64,000 nucleotides of DNA from Nocardioides ungokensis (lineage in GTDB: Bacteria; Actinomycetota; Actinomycetes; Propionibacteriales; Nocardioidaceae), in the NCBI RefSeq assembly GCF_013466985.1, contig NZ_CP059164.1, forward strand, positions 682,001 to 746,000. The letters are read 5' to 3'. The notes beneath the pieces are model-generated. The model saw only the letters and a list, made by a program, of their open reading frames with translations. It was not told the DNA's origin and made no database searches. How positions within the stretch are numbered: position 1 is the first letter of the stretch; each line of letters starts with the position of its first letter. Positions 8,454 through 17,943 of the stretch are shown one piece after another. Both the position numbers and the translations under genes were made by a program.

Positions 8454-9683
8454 TCAGGCGAAGAGCTTCTGGAGCCGCGTGACTCCCTCGACCAGGTCGT
8501 CGTCCCCGAGCGCGTAGGAGAGCCGCAGGTAGCCGGGCGACCCGAAGGCCTCGCCGGGCACCACCGCGACCTCGGCCCGGTCCAGGATGTACTCGGCGAG
8601 CGCGGTCGAGGTGTCGATGACCTTCCCGTCGTACTCCTTGCCGAGCAGCCCCTTGACGGAGGGGTAGGCGTAGAACGCGCCGTGCGGGGTCGGGCAGACG
8701 ACGCCGTCGATCTCGTTGAGCATCTGCACGATGGTCTTGCGGCGGCGGTCGAAGGCCACCTTCATCTCCTCCACCGCGGTCAGGTCGCCGCTCACGGCGG
8801 CGATCGCGGCGCGCTGGGCGACGTTGGAGACGTTGGACGTCGCGTGCGACTGCAGGTTGGTGGCGGCCTTGACCAGGTCCACCGGCCCGATCATCCAGCC
8901 GACCCGCCACCCGGTCATGGCGTAGGTCTTGGCGACGCCGTTGACCACGACGCAGTTGTCGGCGAGGAAGGGGCACAGGACCGGCATCGAGCCGGTGTCG
9001 ACGCCGTCGTAGACGAGGTGCTCGTAGATCTCGTCGGTCAGCACCCACAGGTCGTGGTCCTCGACCCACTGGCCGATGGCCCGGATCTCCTGGGAGGTGT
9101 AGACGGCGCCGGTCGGGTTGGACGGCGAGACGAAGAGCAGCACCTTGGTGCGCTCGGTCCGGGCGGCCTCGAGCTGCTCGACGGTGACCTTGTAGTCCTG
9201 GGTCTCGTCGGCGAGCACCTCCACCGCGACGCCGCCGGCGAGCTGGATCGACTCCGGGTAGGTCGTCCAGTACGGCGCCGGCACGATCACCTCGTCGCCC
9301 GGGTCCAGCATCGCGGCGAAGGCCGAGTAGATGGCCTGCTTGCCGCCGTTGGTGACCAGGACCTGGGCGGGCTCGATCTCGAGGCCGCTGTCGCGCCGGG
9401 TCTTCTCGGCGATCGCCTTCTTCAGCTCCGGCAGCCCGCCCGCGGGGGTGTAGCGGTGGTTCTTCGGGTCGCGGCACGCTTCGACAGCGGCCTCGACGAC
9501 GTACGACGGGGTCGGGAAGTCCGGTTCGCCGGCGCCGAACCCGATGACCGGGCGGCCCTCGGCCTTGAGCGCCTTGGCCTTGGCGTCCACCTTGAGCGTC
9601 GCGGACTCGGCGATGGAGCCGATCCGCTGCGAGACGCGGCGGTCGCGAGGAGTACCGGGCTGGGGAGGCGAGGTGGCGGTCAT
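8454..9683 (-). CDS. aspC: Aspartate aminotransferase (class I PLP enzyme)
   Basis: Transfers the amino group between aspartate and 2-oxoglutarate, giving oxaloacetate and glutamate. 409 residues starting [16 protein letters not shown]. Family marks: [41 protein letters not shown], and the PLP-lysine region [14 protein letters not shown]. The ATG at 9683 was chosen because the open frame upstream runs into the tRNA-Trp gene on the other strand. Its upstream region is shared with the divergent tRNA-Trp promoter. Head of the aspC-add-DUF4190 operon. Substrate range may include other amino acids. Confidence 0.9.
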   Translation of the reverse strand: MTATSPPQPGTPRDRRVSQRIGSIAESATLKVDAKAKALKAEGRPVIGFGAGEPDFPTPSYVVEAAVEACRDPKNHRYTPAGGLPELKKAIAEKTRRDSGLEIEPAQVLVTNGGKQAIYSAFAAMLDPGDEVIVPAPYWTTYPESIQLAGGVAVEVLADETQDYKVTVEQLEAARTERTKVLLFVSPSNPTGAVYTSQEIRAIGQWVEDHDLWVLTDEIYEHLVYDGVDTGSMPVLCPFLADNCVVVNGVAKTYAMTGWRVGWMIGPVDLVKAATNLQSHATSNVSNVAQRAAIAAVSGDLTAVEEMKVAFDRRRKTIVQMLNEIDGVVCPTPHGAFYAYPSVKGLLGKEYDGKVIDTSTALAEYILDRAEVAVVPGEAFGSPGYLRLSYALGDDDLVEGVTRLQKLFA

Positions 9684-9770
9684 GGCACCATCGTAGAGGC
9701 GGGGTTCCGCGACGGCGGGGCGGGTTTCACGGCCCGACGACGGCGGCGACGCACCGTGGTGGGGGTCGGT

Positions 9771-9801
9771 TTGGACTCGACCTCGGTGTTGCCCGTAGAC
9801 T
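9771..9801 (+). promoter_or_regulatory. Promoter of tRNA-Trp-secE-nusG
   Basis: TTGGAC at 9771-9776 and TAGACT at 9796-9801 with a 19-base spacer, 55 bases before tRNA-Trp. The hexamers resemble the actinobacterial housekeeping consensus; the spacer is on the long side. Confidence 0.5.
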
Positions 9802-9856
9802 CCCCGTTTGGTGGTTTCCCACATGCTCCGGCCTGCCCGGAACAGGGTGCCATCGG

Positions 9857-9929
9857 AGGGCACTAGCTCAACTGGCAGAGCATCGGTCTCCAAAACCGAA
9901 GGTTGGGGGTTCAAGTCCCTCGTGCCCTG
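9857..9929 (+). tRNA. tRNA-Trp (anticodon CCA)
   Basis: Acceptor AGGGCAC/GTGCCCT, anticodon stem TCGGT/ACCGA around CTCCAAA, T-arm GGGGG TTCAAGT CCCTC, discriminator G. CCA is not encoded. Located just before secE, as is usual in actinobacteria. Confidence 0.96.
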
Positions 9930-10025
9930 CAGATCGTTGATCAGCAGGACAGCAACACAGATGCAGAGCAACAGCTGGGACAGCTGGTCGATGACCAGGT
10001 GGTCGAACTAGGAGAGGTGACACGC

Positions 10026-10337
10026 GTGTCGGACAGCAAGGCCGTCCGCGGTTCTCGAGAGCGCAAGTCCGAGCAGCGCACGAGCATCCCCACGTTCTAC
10101 CGGCAGGTCGTCGCCGAGCTGCGCAAGGTGGTCTACCCGACCCAGGAGCAGCTGGTCACCTACTTCCTGGTGGTCATGGTGTTCGTCATCTTCATGATGG
10201 CGCTCGTCGCGGTCGAGGACCTGGCCTTCGGCAAGCTCATCTTCACGGTCTTCGGCGGGAACTCCAGCAGTGACCCACGCGGGCGGCCCGTCCGCCCGCC
10301 CACGTCCGGCCCCCGGCCGGGCGCCGCAATGACGTAG
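10026..10337 (+). CDS. secE: Preprotein translocase subunit SecE
   Basis: Essential single-span subunit that clamps SecY in the protein-export channel. 103 residues as read: a basic N-terminus, the amphipathic helix FYRQVVAELRKVVYPT, then one membrane span (TYFLVVMVFVIFMMALVAVE). The start is GTG 10026, 9 bases after AGGAGAGG; GTG 10017 is also in frame. The last about 25 residues after VFGG (Ser/Arg/Pro-rich to PGAAMT) are unusual, and their DNA contains a perfect 8-bp hairpin (10279-10299). Another frame has a stop at 10271, so the tail may result from an indel. Confidence 0.9.
   Translation: MSDSKAVRGSRERKSEQRTSIPTFYRQVVAELRKVVYPTQEQLVTYFLVVMVFVIFMMALVAVEDLAFGKLIFTVFGGNSSSDPRGRPVRPPTSGPRPGAAMT
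10279..10299 (+). other. GC-rich hairpin at the end of secE
   Basis: Arms GCGGGCGG (10279-10286) and CCGCCCGC (10292-10299) around CCCGT. No T run follows. It lies within the odd C-terminal extension of secE and could be an attenuating or processing structure before nusG. Confidence 0.55.
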
Positions 10338-10370
10338 ATCGAAACAGACATCGAAGTGACGGAGCATCAC

Positions 10371-11189
10371 GTGTCGGAGCAGTACGACTCGGTCGAGACC
10401 GAGGAGACCGAGGCCACGGGCGCCCCCGAGGCCGACGCGTCGGCCGAGGAGACCCTCGACGCCGCCGCAGAGGTCGAGGCCACCGCTGACACCGAGGACG
10501 TCGCCGACGAGGACAGCGAGTCGTCGGACGTCGACGTCGCGTCGGACGAGACCCCCCAGGATGACGACCCGCTCGAGGCCTTCCGCCGCGAGCTGTGGGC
10601 CAAGCCCGGCGACTGGTTCGTCGTGCACACCTACTCCGGCATGGAGAACCGGGTGAAGTCGAACCTGGAGAACCGCATCATCTCCCTGAACATGGAGGAC
10701 TACATCCACGAGATCGTGGTCCCCACCGAGGAGGTCGCGGAGATCAAGAACGGCCAGCGCAAGATGGTCAAGCGCACCGTTCTCCCCGGTTACGTGCTGG
10801 TCCGCATGGACCTGACCGACGAGTCCTGGGCCGCGGTCCGGCACACCCCGTCGGTCACCGGCTTCGTCGGCCACAGCCACCAGCCGGTGCCGCTGAGCAT
10901 GACCGAGGTCGAGAACATGCTGGCGCCCGCCGTCGTGGCCCGCGCCGAGGCCGAGGCGGTCGCCGCCGGCACCCCGGCCGCCGCGTCCGGCACCCAGGCC
11001 AAGAAGCCGATCGAGGTCGCCGACTTCGACGTCTCCGACTCGGTCATGGTCGTCGACGGTCCGTTCGCCACACTCCACGCGACGATCACCGAGATCAACG
11101 CCGAGTCCCAGAGGGTCAAGGCCCTCGTCGAGATCTTCGGCCGGGAGACTCCGGTCGAGCTGAGCTTCAGCCAGATCCAGAAGGTCTGA
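10371..11189 (+). CDS. nusG: Transcription termination/antitermination protein NusG
   Basis: Binds RNA polymerase and couples transcription to Rho and to the ribosome. 272 residues: an acidic Glu/Asp/Ala-rich extension of about 75 residues common in actinobacteria, then the NGN domain ([19 protein letters not shown] to [12 protein letters not shown]), a variable Ala-rich linker, and the C-terminal KOW domain ([15 protein letters not shown] to [11 protein letters not shown]). GTG 10371 is preferred (MSEQYDSV) with GGAG 8 bases before it; GTG 10356 is possible. Follows secE and precedes rplK in the conserved order. Confidence 0.95.
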   Translation: MSEQYDSVETEETEATGAPEADASAEETLDAAAEVEATADTEDVADEDSESSDVDVASDETPQDDDPLEAFRRELWAKPGDWFVVHTYSGMENRVKSNLENRIISLNMEDYIHEIVVPTEEVAEIKNGQRKMVKRTVLPGYVLVRMDLTDESWAAVRHTPSVTGFVGHSHQPVPLSMTEVENMLAPAVVARAEAEAVAAGTPAAASGTQAKKPIEVADFDVSDSVMVVDGPFATLHATITEINAESQRVKALVEIFGRETPVELSFSQIQKV

Positions 11190-11290
11190 CCGCTCAGCGA
11201 AGCAACACCCAGGTGGCAGAGCGAGGGTCGGAGTACCGGCCTCGAGCTCGACAAGACCACGACGTACAACACAAAGGATCCTGAACAACA

Positions 11291-11719
11291 ATGCCTCCCA
11301 AGAAGAAGATCGCCGCGCTGGTCAAGGTGCAGCTCCAGGCCGGTGCCGCGACGCCGGCCCCGCCGGTCGGTACCGCTCTCGGTCCGCACGGCGTGAACAT
11401 CATGGAGTTCTGCAAGGCGTACAACGCCCAGACGGAGTCCATGCGCGGCAACGTGATCCCGGTCGAGATCACCATCTACGAGGACCGGTCGTTCACGTTC
11501 GTCACCAAGACCCCGCCGGCCGCGGAGCTGATCAAGAAGGCTGCTGGCCTCAAGAAGGGTTCGGGCGTCCCGCACAAGGAGAAGGTCGGCAAGCTGACCA
11601 AGGACCAGATCCGCGAGATCGCCACGACGAAGCTCCCCGACCTCAACGCGAACGACATCGACGCCGCGATGAAGATCGTCGAGGGCACCGCCCGCTCCAT
11701 GGGCGTCACCACCGACTGA
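11291..11719 (+). CDS. rplK: 50S ribosomal protein L11
   Basis: Binds 23S rRNA at the GTPase-associated centre with L10/L12 and is needed for the RelA stringent signal. 142 residues, normal length: [18 protein letters not shown], the thiostrepton-region prolines [17 protein letters not shown], and the RNA-binding C-terminal domain with [14 protein letters not shown]. The start ATG has AAAGGATC 11 bases upstream. Paired with rplA, 79 bases downstream. Confidence 0.98.
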   Translation: MPPKKKIAALVKVQLQAGAATPAPPVGTALGPHGVNIMEFCKAYNAQTESMRGNVIPVEITIYEDRSFTFVTKTPPAAELIKKAAGLKKGSGVPHKEKVGKLTKDQIREIATTKLPDLNANDIDAAMKIVEGTARSMGVTTD

Positions 11720-11798
11720 CCTCCGGCGCCTAGCCAACACCCCGTGGCAGGGCCGCGCTGGCCCACCGAAGACCACACTTCGTAGAAACGAGAACACC

Positions 11799-12516
11799 AT
11801 GCAGCGCAGCAAGACCTACCGCGCGGCGGCCGAGCAGTTCGACAAGGACGAGCTCTACCCCGCTGACCGCGATCAAGATCGCGAAGACCGCGAGCAAGAA
11901 GAAGTTCGACGAGACCGTGGACGTCGTGATGCGTCTCGGCGTCGACCCCCGCAAGGCCGACCAGATGGTGCGCGGCACCGTCAACCTCCCGCACGGCACC
12001 GGCAAGACCGCCCGCGTCCTGGTCTTCGCGAACGCCGAGAAGGCCGAGGCCGCTCGTGAGGCCGGCGCCGACGTCGTCGGCGGTGACGAGCTCATCGAGA
12101 AGGTCAGCGGTGGCTGGCTGGACTTCGACGCCGTCGTGGCGACCCCCGACATGATGGGCAAGGTCGGCCGCCTCGGCCGCGTGCTCGGCCCCCGCGGCCT
12201 CATGCCGAACCCGAAGACCGGCACCGTGACGCCGGACGTGGCCAAGGCCGTGACCGACATCAAGGGCGGCAAGATCGAGTTCCGCGTCGACCGCCACGCC
12301 AACCTGCACTTCATCATCGGCAAGGCCTCCTTCTCCGAGGCCCAGCTCGCGGAGAACTACGCCGCGGCGCTCGAGGAGGTGCTGCGGCTCAAGCCGGCCA
12401 GCTCCAAGGGCCGCTACCTGCGTAAGGTCACCGTCTCCACGACCATGGGCCCCGGCGTCCAGGTCGACCCCAACCGCATCAAGAACGTCGCGTCCGAGGA
12501 CGAGGCGTCTGCCTGA
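11799..12516 (+). CDS. rplA: 50S ribosomal protein L1, frameshifted in this sequence
   Basis: L1-stalk protein of the large subunit; in many bacteria it also represses its own mRNA. The first 20 codons ([20 protein letters not shown]) are in one frame. From base 11860 [29 protein letters not shown] continues in another. The break is in the C run 11858-11861: one extra or, more likely, two missing bases (TAC-CCC-CCG or TAC-TCC-CCG). Corrected length is 239 residues, exactly normal. The second frame is intact to the C-terminus with [15 protein letters not shown]. Loss of L1 is tolerated in some bacteria, but a clean 2-base loss beside similar lesions in other genes points to sequence error. Confidence 0.9.
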
Positions 12517-12550
12517 CGAAGCTCCGGTCGCACTCGCGACCGCTGCTGCA

Positions 12551-12581
12551 GGGCCGGTCACCCCACAGGGGTGGCCGGCCC
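12551..12581 (+). terminator. Terminator hairpin after rplKA
   Basis: Arms GGGCCGGTCACCCC and GGGGTGGCCGGCCC around ACA, followed by TTCGGCTT. Also lies downstream of the convergent DnaB-like gene, so it may act on both strands. Confidence 0.8.
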
Positions 12582-12603
12582 TTCGGCTTGCGAGGGGATT
12601 CGG

Positions 12604-13606
12604 TCACTCGGTGAAGACCCGCTCGTCGACGAGCTGCTCGTCGACGCGGCGCCCCTCCGCCACGAACCGGCCCTGGTCGAAGCGCTTCTGGAACTCCAGC
12701 TCCACCCCGTCGCGACCGAAGCGGTTCTTCTCGACCGAGAGCACGACCCAGTTGCGGAACCGCTCGGCGTTGCCGAGGTTGTAGGTCAGGTGGTGGCGGG
12801 CCACGATGTCGTACTTGTCGTTGAGGATCAGGACCAGGTCCGCCTCGTAGGCGAGCGCGGAGGAGCCACGCAGGTGGTTGATCCGCATGCGCGTGCCGCC
12901 CCGGGTGGCGAGCTTGTCCGCGGCGACGATCGCCAGCACCGGGACGGAGGTGTCGATGGCGAGGTCCTTGAGCCCCTCGACCACGGTCGTGGTGCGTTCT
13001 GCCTCCTCGCCCGGGCCGCCGGGCACGAGCACCTTCTGCAGGTAGTCGACGATCACCATCGGGGAGAGGCCGGTGAGGCGGTGCGTGGTGTCCACGACGT
13101 TGCGGATCTCGGCGAGGTCGGTCGCGGTGCCGGTGGAGCGGTGCACGTAGAGCAGGTCGGCGTACTTGCGGACCCGGGCGAGCGCCTCGTTGCCGGCGCT
13201 CACCGCCTCGAGCCGTTCCTCGATGGTTCCGGACCCAGCGGCGTCGAAGGACTCGCGGATCGTGGTGAGCCGCGCCCGGTCGGTGTCGTCGAGCTCGCCG
13301 GCCTCGAGGGCGACGAGCTTCTCGATGAGGTCCTCGGGCTCGTGCTCGTAGGAGAAGTAGATGACGGGTCGCCCCTCGCGGACCACGTTGCGAGCCAGCT
13401 GGAGGGCGAAGGTGGTCTTGCCGAGGCCCTGCGGGCCGGCCAGCAGGCACAGCCCGCCGGAGCGGAGGCCGCCGCCGATCACGGGGTCGAGACCACCGAA
13501 GCCGGTGCGCCACACGCGCTCGGCGGCATGGCGGCCGGTGCCGCAGCCGTTCCGCGGTCCGGTCCAGCACGGTCGAGACGGTGTTGAGCTTGTCGTCCAT
13601 GCTCAC
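12604..13606 (-). CDS. DnaB-like helicase C-terminal / RecA-fold ATPase, frameshifted
   Basis: P-loop ATPase related to the C-terminal motor of replicative helicase DnaB and RadA: Walker A GPQGLGKTT, Walker B MVIVDYLQKV, and LRGSSALAYEADLVLIL typical of DnaB motif 4. About 334 residues when joined, so it lacks the DnaB N-terminal domain. The first 22 residues (VSMDDKLNTVSTVLDRTAERLR) are in one frame; from 13539 TGRHAAERVWRTGFGGLDP runs in another. One extra or two missing bases at 13540-13543; restoring GG gives RGTGRHAAE. Role unknown; it sits between rplA and rplJ on the opposite strand. Confidence 0.72.
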
Positions 13607-13745
13607 AGTGGAGCAGCAGCGGCTCCACGGCGTTCCCGGAAGTCCCCAACGCGGTGGCTCCCATCCCCAGAGTTGGGTACGAGCCCGGCCAGGGCCGCTC
13701 CGATTTGGTGCCCCGCCTCCTGACCCGTAGTCTTCCTACTCGAAA

Positions 13746-13925
13746 CCAGAGACCGCCGGTTGTCGTGCCGCATCAGCAGCGCGACCGAAGGCTCCGCGTG
13801 ATGCGGACGGCCCGCGCAGGTGACAGAGCAAGGACTTCCGTCCGACCAACGCCCTGAGCACCCGCGCTCGGGGCGTTCGTGTTTCCCGGGTGTTCGACGC
13901 GGTGGTCTCCCAGTCCGGAAGGAGA
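13746..13925 (+). ncRNA. Ribosomal protein L10 leader (autoregulatory)
   Basis: Untranslated region before rplJ with L10-leader features: hairpin CCGCATCA...TGATGCGG, the conserved-looking GCGCAGGTGACAG, and a second hairpin AACGCCC-GAGC/GCTC-GGGCGTT (13848-13877) that can act as attenuator. The L10-L12 complex binds such leaders to repress rplJL (known for the family). Boundaries are approximate. A strand-specific promoter was not clearly identified. Confidence 0.65.
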
Positions 13926-13928
13926 CCC

Positions 13929-14582
13929 ATGGCGCGGGCAGATAGGCAAGCGGCCGTTGCGGAGATCGTTGACTCGTTCAACGGTGCCGCCGGTGCTGTG
14001 CTGACCGAGTACCGCGGTCTCACCGTGAAGCAGCTGCAGGACTTGCGGCGCTCTCTCGGTGCGAACGCCAACTACGCCGTGGTCAAGAACACGCTGGCCA
14101 AGATCGCCGCCACCGAGGTGGGCATCGAAGGCTTCGACGACCTCCTCACCGGCCCGACCGCGATCGCCTTCATCCAGGGCGACGTCGTCGAGGCGGCGAA
14201 GGGTCTGCGTGACTTTGCCAAGGCCAACCCCACCCTTGTCATCAAGGGCGGCGTCCTGGACGGCAAGCCCCTCGACGCGAGCGAGGTGGCCAAGCTGGCC
14301 GACCTCGAGTCGCGCGAGGTGCTGATGGGCAAGCTGGCCGGCGCGATGCTCGCGTCGCTCAGCCAGGCCGTCTACCTGCTCAACGCCCCCCTCGCCCAGG
14401 CTGCCCGGCTCGCCGGCGCGCTGCAGGCGAAGGCCGAGCAGGACCCCTCGATCCTCGCAGGTGGTGCCGGTGCTCCGGCCGCCGCCGAGGAGGCTCCGGC
14501 CGCAGCTGACGCTGAGGCCGAGGTCCCCGCTGACGAGACCGCCACGGCGGCCTCCGACGAGGGCGAAGCAACCGAGGCCTGA
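13929..14582 (+). CDS. rplJ: 50S ribosomal protein L10
   Basis: Stalk base protein that anchors L7/L12 dimers to 23S rRNA. 217 residues: [17 protein letters not shown], the core [17 protein letters not shown] and [13 protein letters not shown], and a long Ala/Glu/Pro-rich C-terminal tail (from about 180) of the actinobacterial type. ATG 13929 follows GGAAGGAGA. The preceding leader indicates autoregulation. Cotranscribed with rplL 90 bases downstream. Confidence 0.97.
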   Translation: MARADRQAAVAEIVDSFNGAAGAVLTEYRGLTVKQLQDLRRSLGANANYAVVKNTLAKIAATEVGIEGFDDLLTGPTAIAFIQGDVVEAAKGLRDFAKANPTLVIKGGVLDGKPLDASEVAKLADLESREVLMGKLAGAMLASLSQAVYLLNAPLAQAARLAGALQAKAEQDPSILAGGAGAPAAAEEAPAAADAEAEVPADETATAASDEGEATEA

Positions 14583-14672
14583 GCACCCGCTCGGACCGAC
14601 GTACCCACCACCTGAAACCCGGCCGGGCCCGCTGAGGCGGAGCACGGCCACCGAACGGAAGGAAACGCCATC

Positions 14673-15065
14673 ATGGCGAAGCTCACCACCGACGAGCTGC
14701 TCGACGCGTTCAAGGAGATGACCCTCATTGAGCTGAGCGAGTTCGTGAAGCAGTTCGAGGACACCTTCGGCGTCACCGCTGCTGCCCCCGTTGCCGTTGC
14801 CGCTGCTCCCGCCGCCGGCGGTGCCGCTGGTGGCGCCGAGGAGGCCGCTGAGCAGGACGAGTTCGACGTCGTCCTCGAGTCGGCCGGCGACAAGAAGATC
14901 AACGTCATCAAGGAGGTGCGCGCTCTCACCTCCCTCGGTCTCAAGGAGGCCAAGGACCTGGTGGAGTCCGCCCCCAAGGCGATCCTCGAGAAGGTCGACA
15001 AGGCTGCTGCCGACAAGGCCAAGGAGGCGCTCGAGGGCGCCGGCGCCACCGTCAGCGTCAAGTGA
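14673..15065 (+). CDS. rplL: 50S ribosomal protein L7/L12
   Basis: Flexible stalk protein recruiting translation factors. 130 residues: N-terminal dimerisation helices ([20 protein letters not shown]), an Ala/Gly/Pro hinge, and the factor-binding domain [20 protein letters not shown] to VKAPKAI-like [24 protein letters not shown] precedes the ATG. The transcript ends at the strong hairpin 20 bases after the stop. Confidence 0.98.
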   Translation: MAKLTTDELLDAFKEMTLIELSEFVKQFEDTFGVTAAAPVAVAAAPAAGGAAGGAEEAAEQDEFDVVLESAGDKKINVIKEVRALTSLGLKEAKDLVESAPKAILEKVDKAAADKAKEALEGAGATVSVK

Positions 15066-15084
15066 CTGCGTAACGCATCCCCGG

Positions 15085-15118
15085 ACAGGGGCGACCACTG
15101 CACGGTGGTCGCCCCTGT
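15085..15118 (+). terminator. Intrinsic terminator after rplJL
   Basis: Perfect 14-bp arms ACAGGGGCGACCAC and GTGGTCGCCCCTGT around a 6-base loop, followed by TCTGCATTTT. The 245 bases from here to 15363 hold no gene. They contain a short direct repeat TCTGCATTTTC and a purine-rich RBS before the next start; no clear promoter was recognised. Confidence 0.9.
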
Positions 15119-15363
15119 TCTGCATTTTCCGCTCTGCATTTTCTGCAAAAGGCCTAGACCTCGGGTTTGCGCCGAAGTGACGCAGGGCACTAGGTGCCGG
15201 GGAGGTTCCAGCGCGTGGTCACGCGGAGACGAAGCGGCAAGAACTGCGTAACCTCCCCGCCTGATCGCCGTTGTTACTGACCAGTGGGCCCACGCGGGCG
15301 ACCTCCCGCGTGCCCACCGGGGGGCCGGCGACAGGGTGCTGACGAGAGGGAGAGAGCGCGGCC

Positions 15364-16317
15364 ATGGGTGTGGAGATCAAGGTCGAGGACCTGAGCAAGT
15401 CCTTCGGCAAGCAGCTCATCTGGGGTGACGTGACCCTCACCGTCCCCGCGGGCGAGATCTGCGTCATGCTCGGTCCCTCCGGCACCGGCAAGTCGGTCTT
15501 CCTCAAGACGCTGATCGGCCTGCTCAAGCCCGACAAGGGCTCCATCGTCATCGAGGGCACCGACATCGCCAGCTGCAGCGAGCGGGATCTCTACGAGATC
15601 CGCAAGCTGTTCGGGGTCCTCTTCCAGGACGGCGCCATGTTCGGCTCGATGAACCTCTACGACAACGTCGCGTTCCCGCTGCGGGAGCACACCAAGAAGT
15701 CCGAGTCCGAGGTCCGCGACATCGTCATGGAGAAGATGGACCTCGTCGGCCTGATCGGCGCCGAGGACAAGCTGCCGGGCGAGATCTCCGGCGGCATGCG
15801 CAAGCGCGCCGGCCTGGCGCGCGCCCTGGTGCTCGACCCCGAGATCGTGCTCTTCGACGAGCCCGACTCCGGCCTCGACCCGGTGCGCACGTCGTTCCTC
15901 AACCAGCTCATCGTCGACCTGAACGCGCAGATCGACGCGACGTTCCTGATCGTCACCCACGACATCAACACCGCCCGCACCGTGCCGGACAACATCGGAC
16001 TGCTCTACCACCGGCACCTCGCGATGTTCGGCCCCCGCGAGATGCTGCTCAGCTCCGAGGAGCCGGTCGTGCGCCAGTTCCTCAACGCCCAGCGCGTCGG
16101 CCCGATCGGGATGTCCGAGGAGAAGGACGCCGACGAGCTCGCGGCCGAGGCGGACCAGGAGCTGCCGCCGCTGCCGCCGATCCCGATGCAGCTCGAGCCC
16201 TCCAACGGCATCCCCCGCCGCAGCCAGCGGGAGCCGGGGGAGTGGTGCCGCGAGAACGGCATCACGCCGCCGCCGGGATCTTTCGACCAGAACATGACGA
16301 TGACGACGGGGGCCTAG
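15364..16317 (+). CDS. mceG: Mce transport ATPase (Mkl/MceG, MlaF-like)
   Basis: Energises the Mce lipid importer at the inner membrane face. 317 residues. Walker A GPSGTGKS at 37-44, Q-loop LFQDGAMFGS, signature EISGGMRKRAGLARAL from 140 (the LSGGM variant seen in MlaF/MceG), Walker B VLFDEPDSGLDP around 165, H-loop THD. A C-terminal extension of about 70 residues (Pro-rich) follows the ATPase. First gene of the Mce operon; the next start is 7 bases after its stop. In M. tuberculosis the homologous gene (Rv0655) is an orphan near rplL and far from its mce operons; here it heads one. Confidence 0.93.
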   Translation: MGVEIKVEDLSKSFGKQLIWGDVTLTVPAGEICVMLGPSGTGKSVFLKTLIGLLKPDKGSIVIEGTDIASCSERDLYEIRKLFGVLFQDGAMFGSMNLYDNVAFPLREHTKKSESEVRDIVMEKMDLVGLIGAEDKLPGEISGGMRKRAGLARALVLDPEIVLFDEPDSGLDPVRTSFLNQLIVDLNAQIDATFLIVTHDINTARTVPDNIGLLYHRHLAMFGPREMLLSSEEPVVRQFLNAQRVGPIGMSEEKDADELAAEADQELPPLPPIPMQLEPSNGIPRRSQREPGEWCRENGITPPPGSFDQNMTMTTGA

Positions 16318-16324
16318 GACAACC

Positions 16325-17110
16325 GTGGCCACTCTGACCTCCAGCCGGGCACTCGCCCCGATCGGGACCGCAGGCAAGCTGTTCGCCTTCGGTCTCGACG
16401 TCGGGCGCGGGCTCTTCCGCCGGCCCTTCCAGATGCGCGAGTTCATCCAGCAGGCCTGGTTCATCGCGTCGGTGACGATCATCCCCACCGCGCTGGTCGC
16501 CATCCCGTTCGGCGCGGTGATCGCGCTGCAGGTCGGCGGCCTGATCAAGCAGTTCGGCGCCCAGTCCTTCACCGGATCCGCGGCCGTGCTCGCCGTGGTC
16601 CGCGAGGCGGGGCCGATCGCGACCTCGCTGCTGATCGCCGGCGCCGGCGGCTCCGCGATCGCCGCCGACCTCGGCGCCCGCAAGATCCGCGAGGAGCTCG
16701 ACGCGATGATGGTGCTGGGCATCGACCCCATCCAGCGCCTCGTGGTGCCCCGGGTGCTGGCCTGCATGCTCGTCGCCGTCTTCCTCAACGGACTGGTGAG
16801 CGTCGTCGGCGTGGCCGGCGGCTACGTCTTCAACGTGGTGCTGCAGGACGGCACGCCAGGTGCCTACCTCGCCAGCTTCACGGCCCTGGCCCAGCTCCCA
16901 GACCTCTGGCAGGGCATGGCCAAGGCACTGGTGTTCGGCCTGATCGCCGCGATCGTGGCGTCGTACAAGGGCATGAACGCCAACGGGGGACCGAAGGGTG
17001 TGGGCGACGCGGTCAACGAGTCCGTCGTCATCACCTTCATGTTGTTGTTCGTCGTCAACTTCGTGATGAGCGCGATCTACTTCCAGCTCGTCCCCCCGAA
17101 GACGGGTTAG
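16325..17110 (+). CDS. YrbE/MlaE-family permease A of the Mce transporter
   Basis: Integral membrane permease, 261 residues, one of the pair that forms the Mce channel base. Several spans are visible (FIASVTIIPTALVAIPFGAV, VLACMLVAVFLNGLVSVVGV, VVITFMLLFVVNFVMSAIYF). The MlaE family's conserved REAGPIATSLLIAGAGGSAI and the EELDAMMVLGIDPIQRLVVPR coupling motif are present. GTG start, 7 bases after the ATPase stop. Equivalent to YrbE-A in mycobacterial mce operons. Confidence 0.92.
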   Translation: MATLTSSRALAPIGTAGKLFAFGLDVGRGLFRRPFQMREFIQQAWFIASVTIIPTALVAIPFGAVIALQVGGLIKQFGAQSFTGSAAVLAVVREAGPIATSLLIAGAGGSAIAADLGARKIREELDAMMVLGIDPIQRLVVPRVLACMLVAVFLNGLVSVVGVAGGYVFNVVLQDGTPGAYLASFTALAQLPDLWQGMAKALVFGLIAAIVASYKGMNANGGPKGVGDAVNESVVITFMLLFVVNFVMSAIYFQLVPPKTG

Positions 17111-17114
17111 TCGC

Positions 17115-17942
17115 ATGGCCAGCATCAAGGCGGTCTACACCAAGCCGCTCAGGACCCTCGACAGCCTCGGTGAAGAACTTGCGTTCTACATCCGGGCGCT
17201 CCTGTGGACCCCCCGCACGATCCGCCGCTACAAGAAGGAGATCCTGCGCATCCTGGCCGAGGTCACCCTCGGCTCGGGCGCGCTCGCGGTCATCGGCGGC
17301 ACGGTCGGCGTCATCACCGCCATGTGCTTCTTCACCGGCACGGAGGTCGGCCTGCAGGGGTACGCCGCGCTCAACCAGATCGGCACCGCGGCCTTCTCCG
17401 GCTTCGTCTCCGCCTACTTCAACACCCGCGAGATCGCTCCGCTGGTCGCCGCGATCGCCCTGGCCGCCACCGTCGGCTGCGGCTTCACCGCCCAGCTCGG
17501 CGCGATGCGGATCTCCGAGGAGGTGGACGCGCTCGAGGTGATGGCGATCCCGTCGCTGCCCTTCCTCGTGACGACCCGGATCATCGGCGGGCTGATCGCG
17601 ATCATCCCGCTCTACGTCGTGGGACTGCTCTCGTCGTACTTCGCGACCCGGCTGACCGTGACCAAGTTCTTCGGCCAGAGCACCGGCACCTACGACCACT
17701 ACTTCAACCAGTTCCTGCCCCCGGGTGACGTGCTGTGGTCCTTCGGCAAGGTGCTGGTCTTCGCGGTGACGGTGATCCTCATCCACTGCTACCACGGCTA
17801 CACCGCCTCGGGCGGTCCCGCGGGCGTGGGCGTGGCCGTCGGCCGCGCCGTGCGGACGAGCATCGTCGCCATCAACGTGATGGACCTGTTCCTCTCGATG
17901 GCCATCTGGGGCACCACCACGACCGTGCGGCTGGCGGGGTGA
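17115..17942 (+). CDS. YrbE/MlaE-family permease B of the Mce transporter
   Basis: Second permease, 275 residues, expected to pair with the preceding protein. It shows the MlaE core: FNTREIAPLVAAIALAATVG, then EEVDALEVMAIPSLPFLVTTR as the ATPase-contact loop, and C-terminal spans ending DLFLSMAIWGTTTTVRLAG. ATG 17115 is 4 bases after the YrbE-A stop. Lies immediately before the first MCE gene. Confidence 0.92.
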   Translation: MASIKAVYTKPLRTLDSLGEELAFYIRALLWTPRTIRRYKKEILRILAEVTLGSGALAVIGGTVGVITAMCFFTGTEVGLQGYAALNQIGTAAFSGFVSAYFNTREIAPLVAAIALAATVGCGFTAQLGAMRISEEVDALEVMAIPSLPFLVTTRIIGGLIAIIPLYVVGLLSSYFATRLTVTKFFGQSTGTYDHYFNQFLPPGDVLWSFGKVLVFAVTVILIHCYHGYTASGGPAGVGVAVGRAVRTSIVAINVMDLFLSMAIWGTTTTVRLAG

Positions 17943-17943
17943 G

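Noticed and set aside
7458..9866. Long plus-strand frame of about 800 codons across add and aspC
   Set aside because: Antisense to two recognised enzymes and composed of His/Val/Arg-rich low-complexity sequence.
11850..11870. Programmed frameshifting in rplA
   Set aside because: The C run is short, there is no downstream stem or Shine-Dalgarno-like stimulator, and similar indels occur in unrelated genes; error is more likely.
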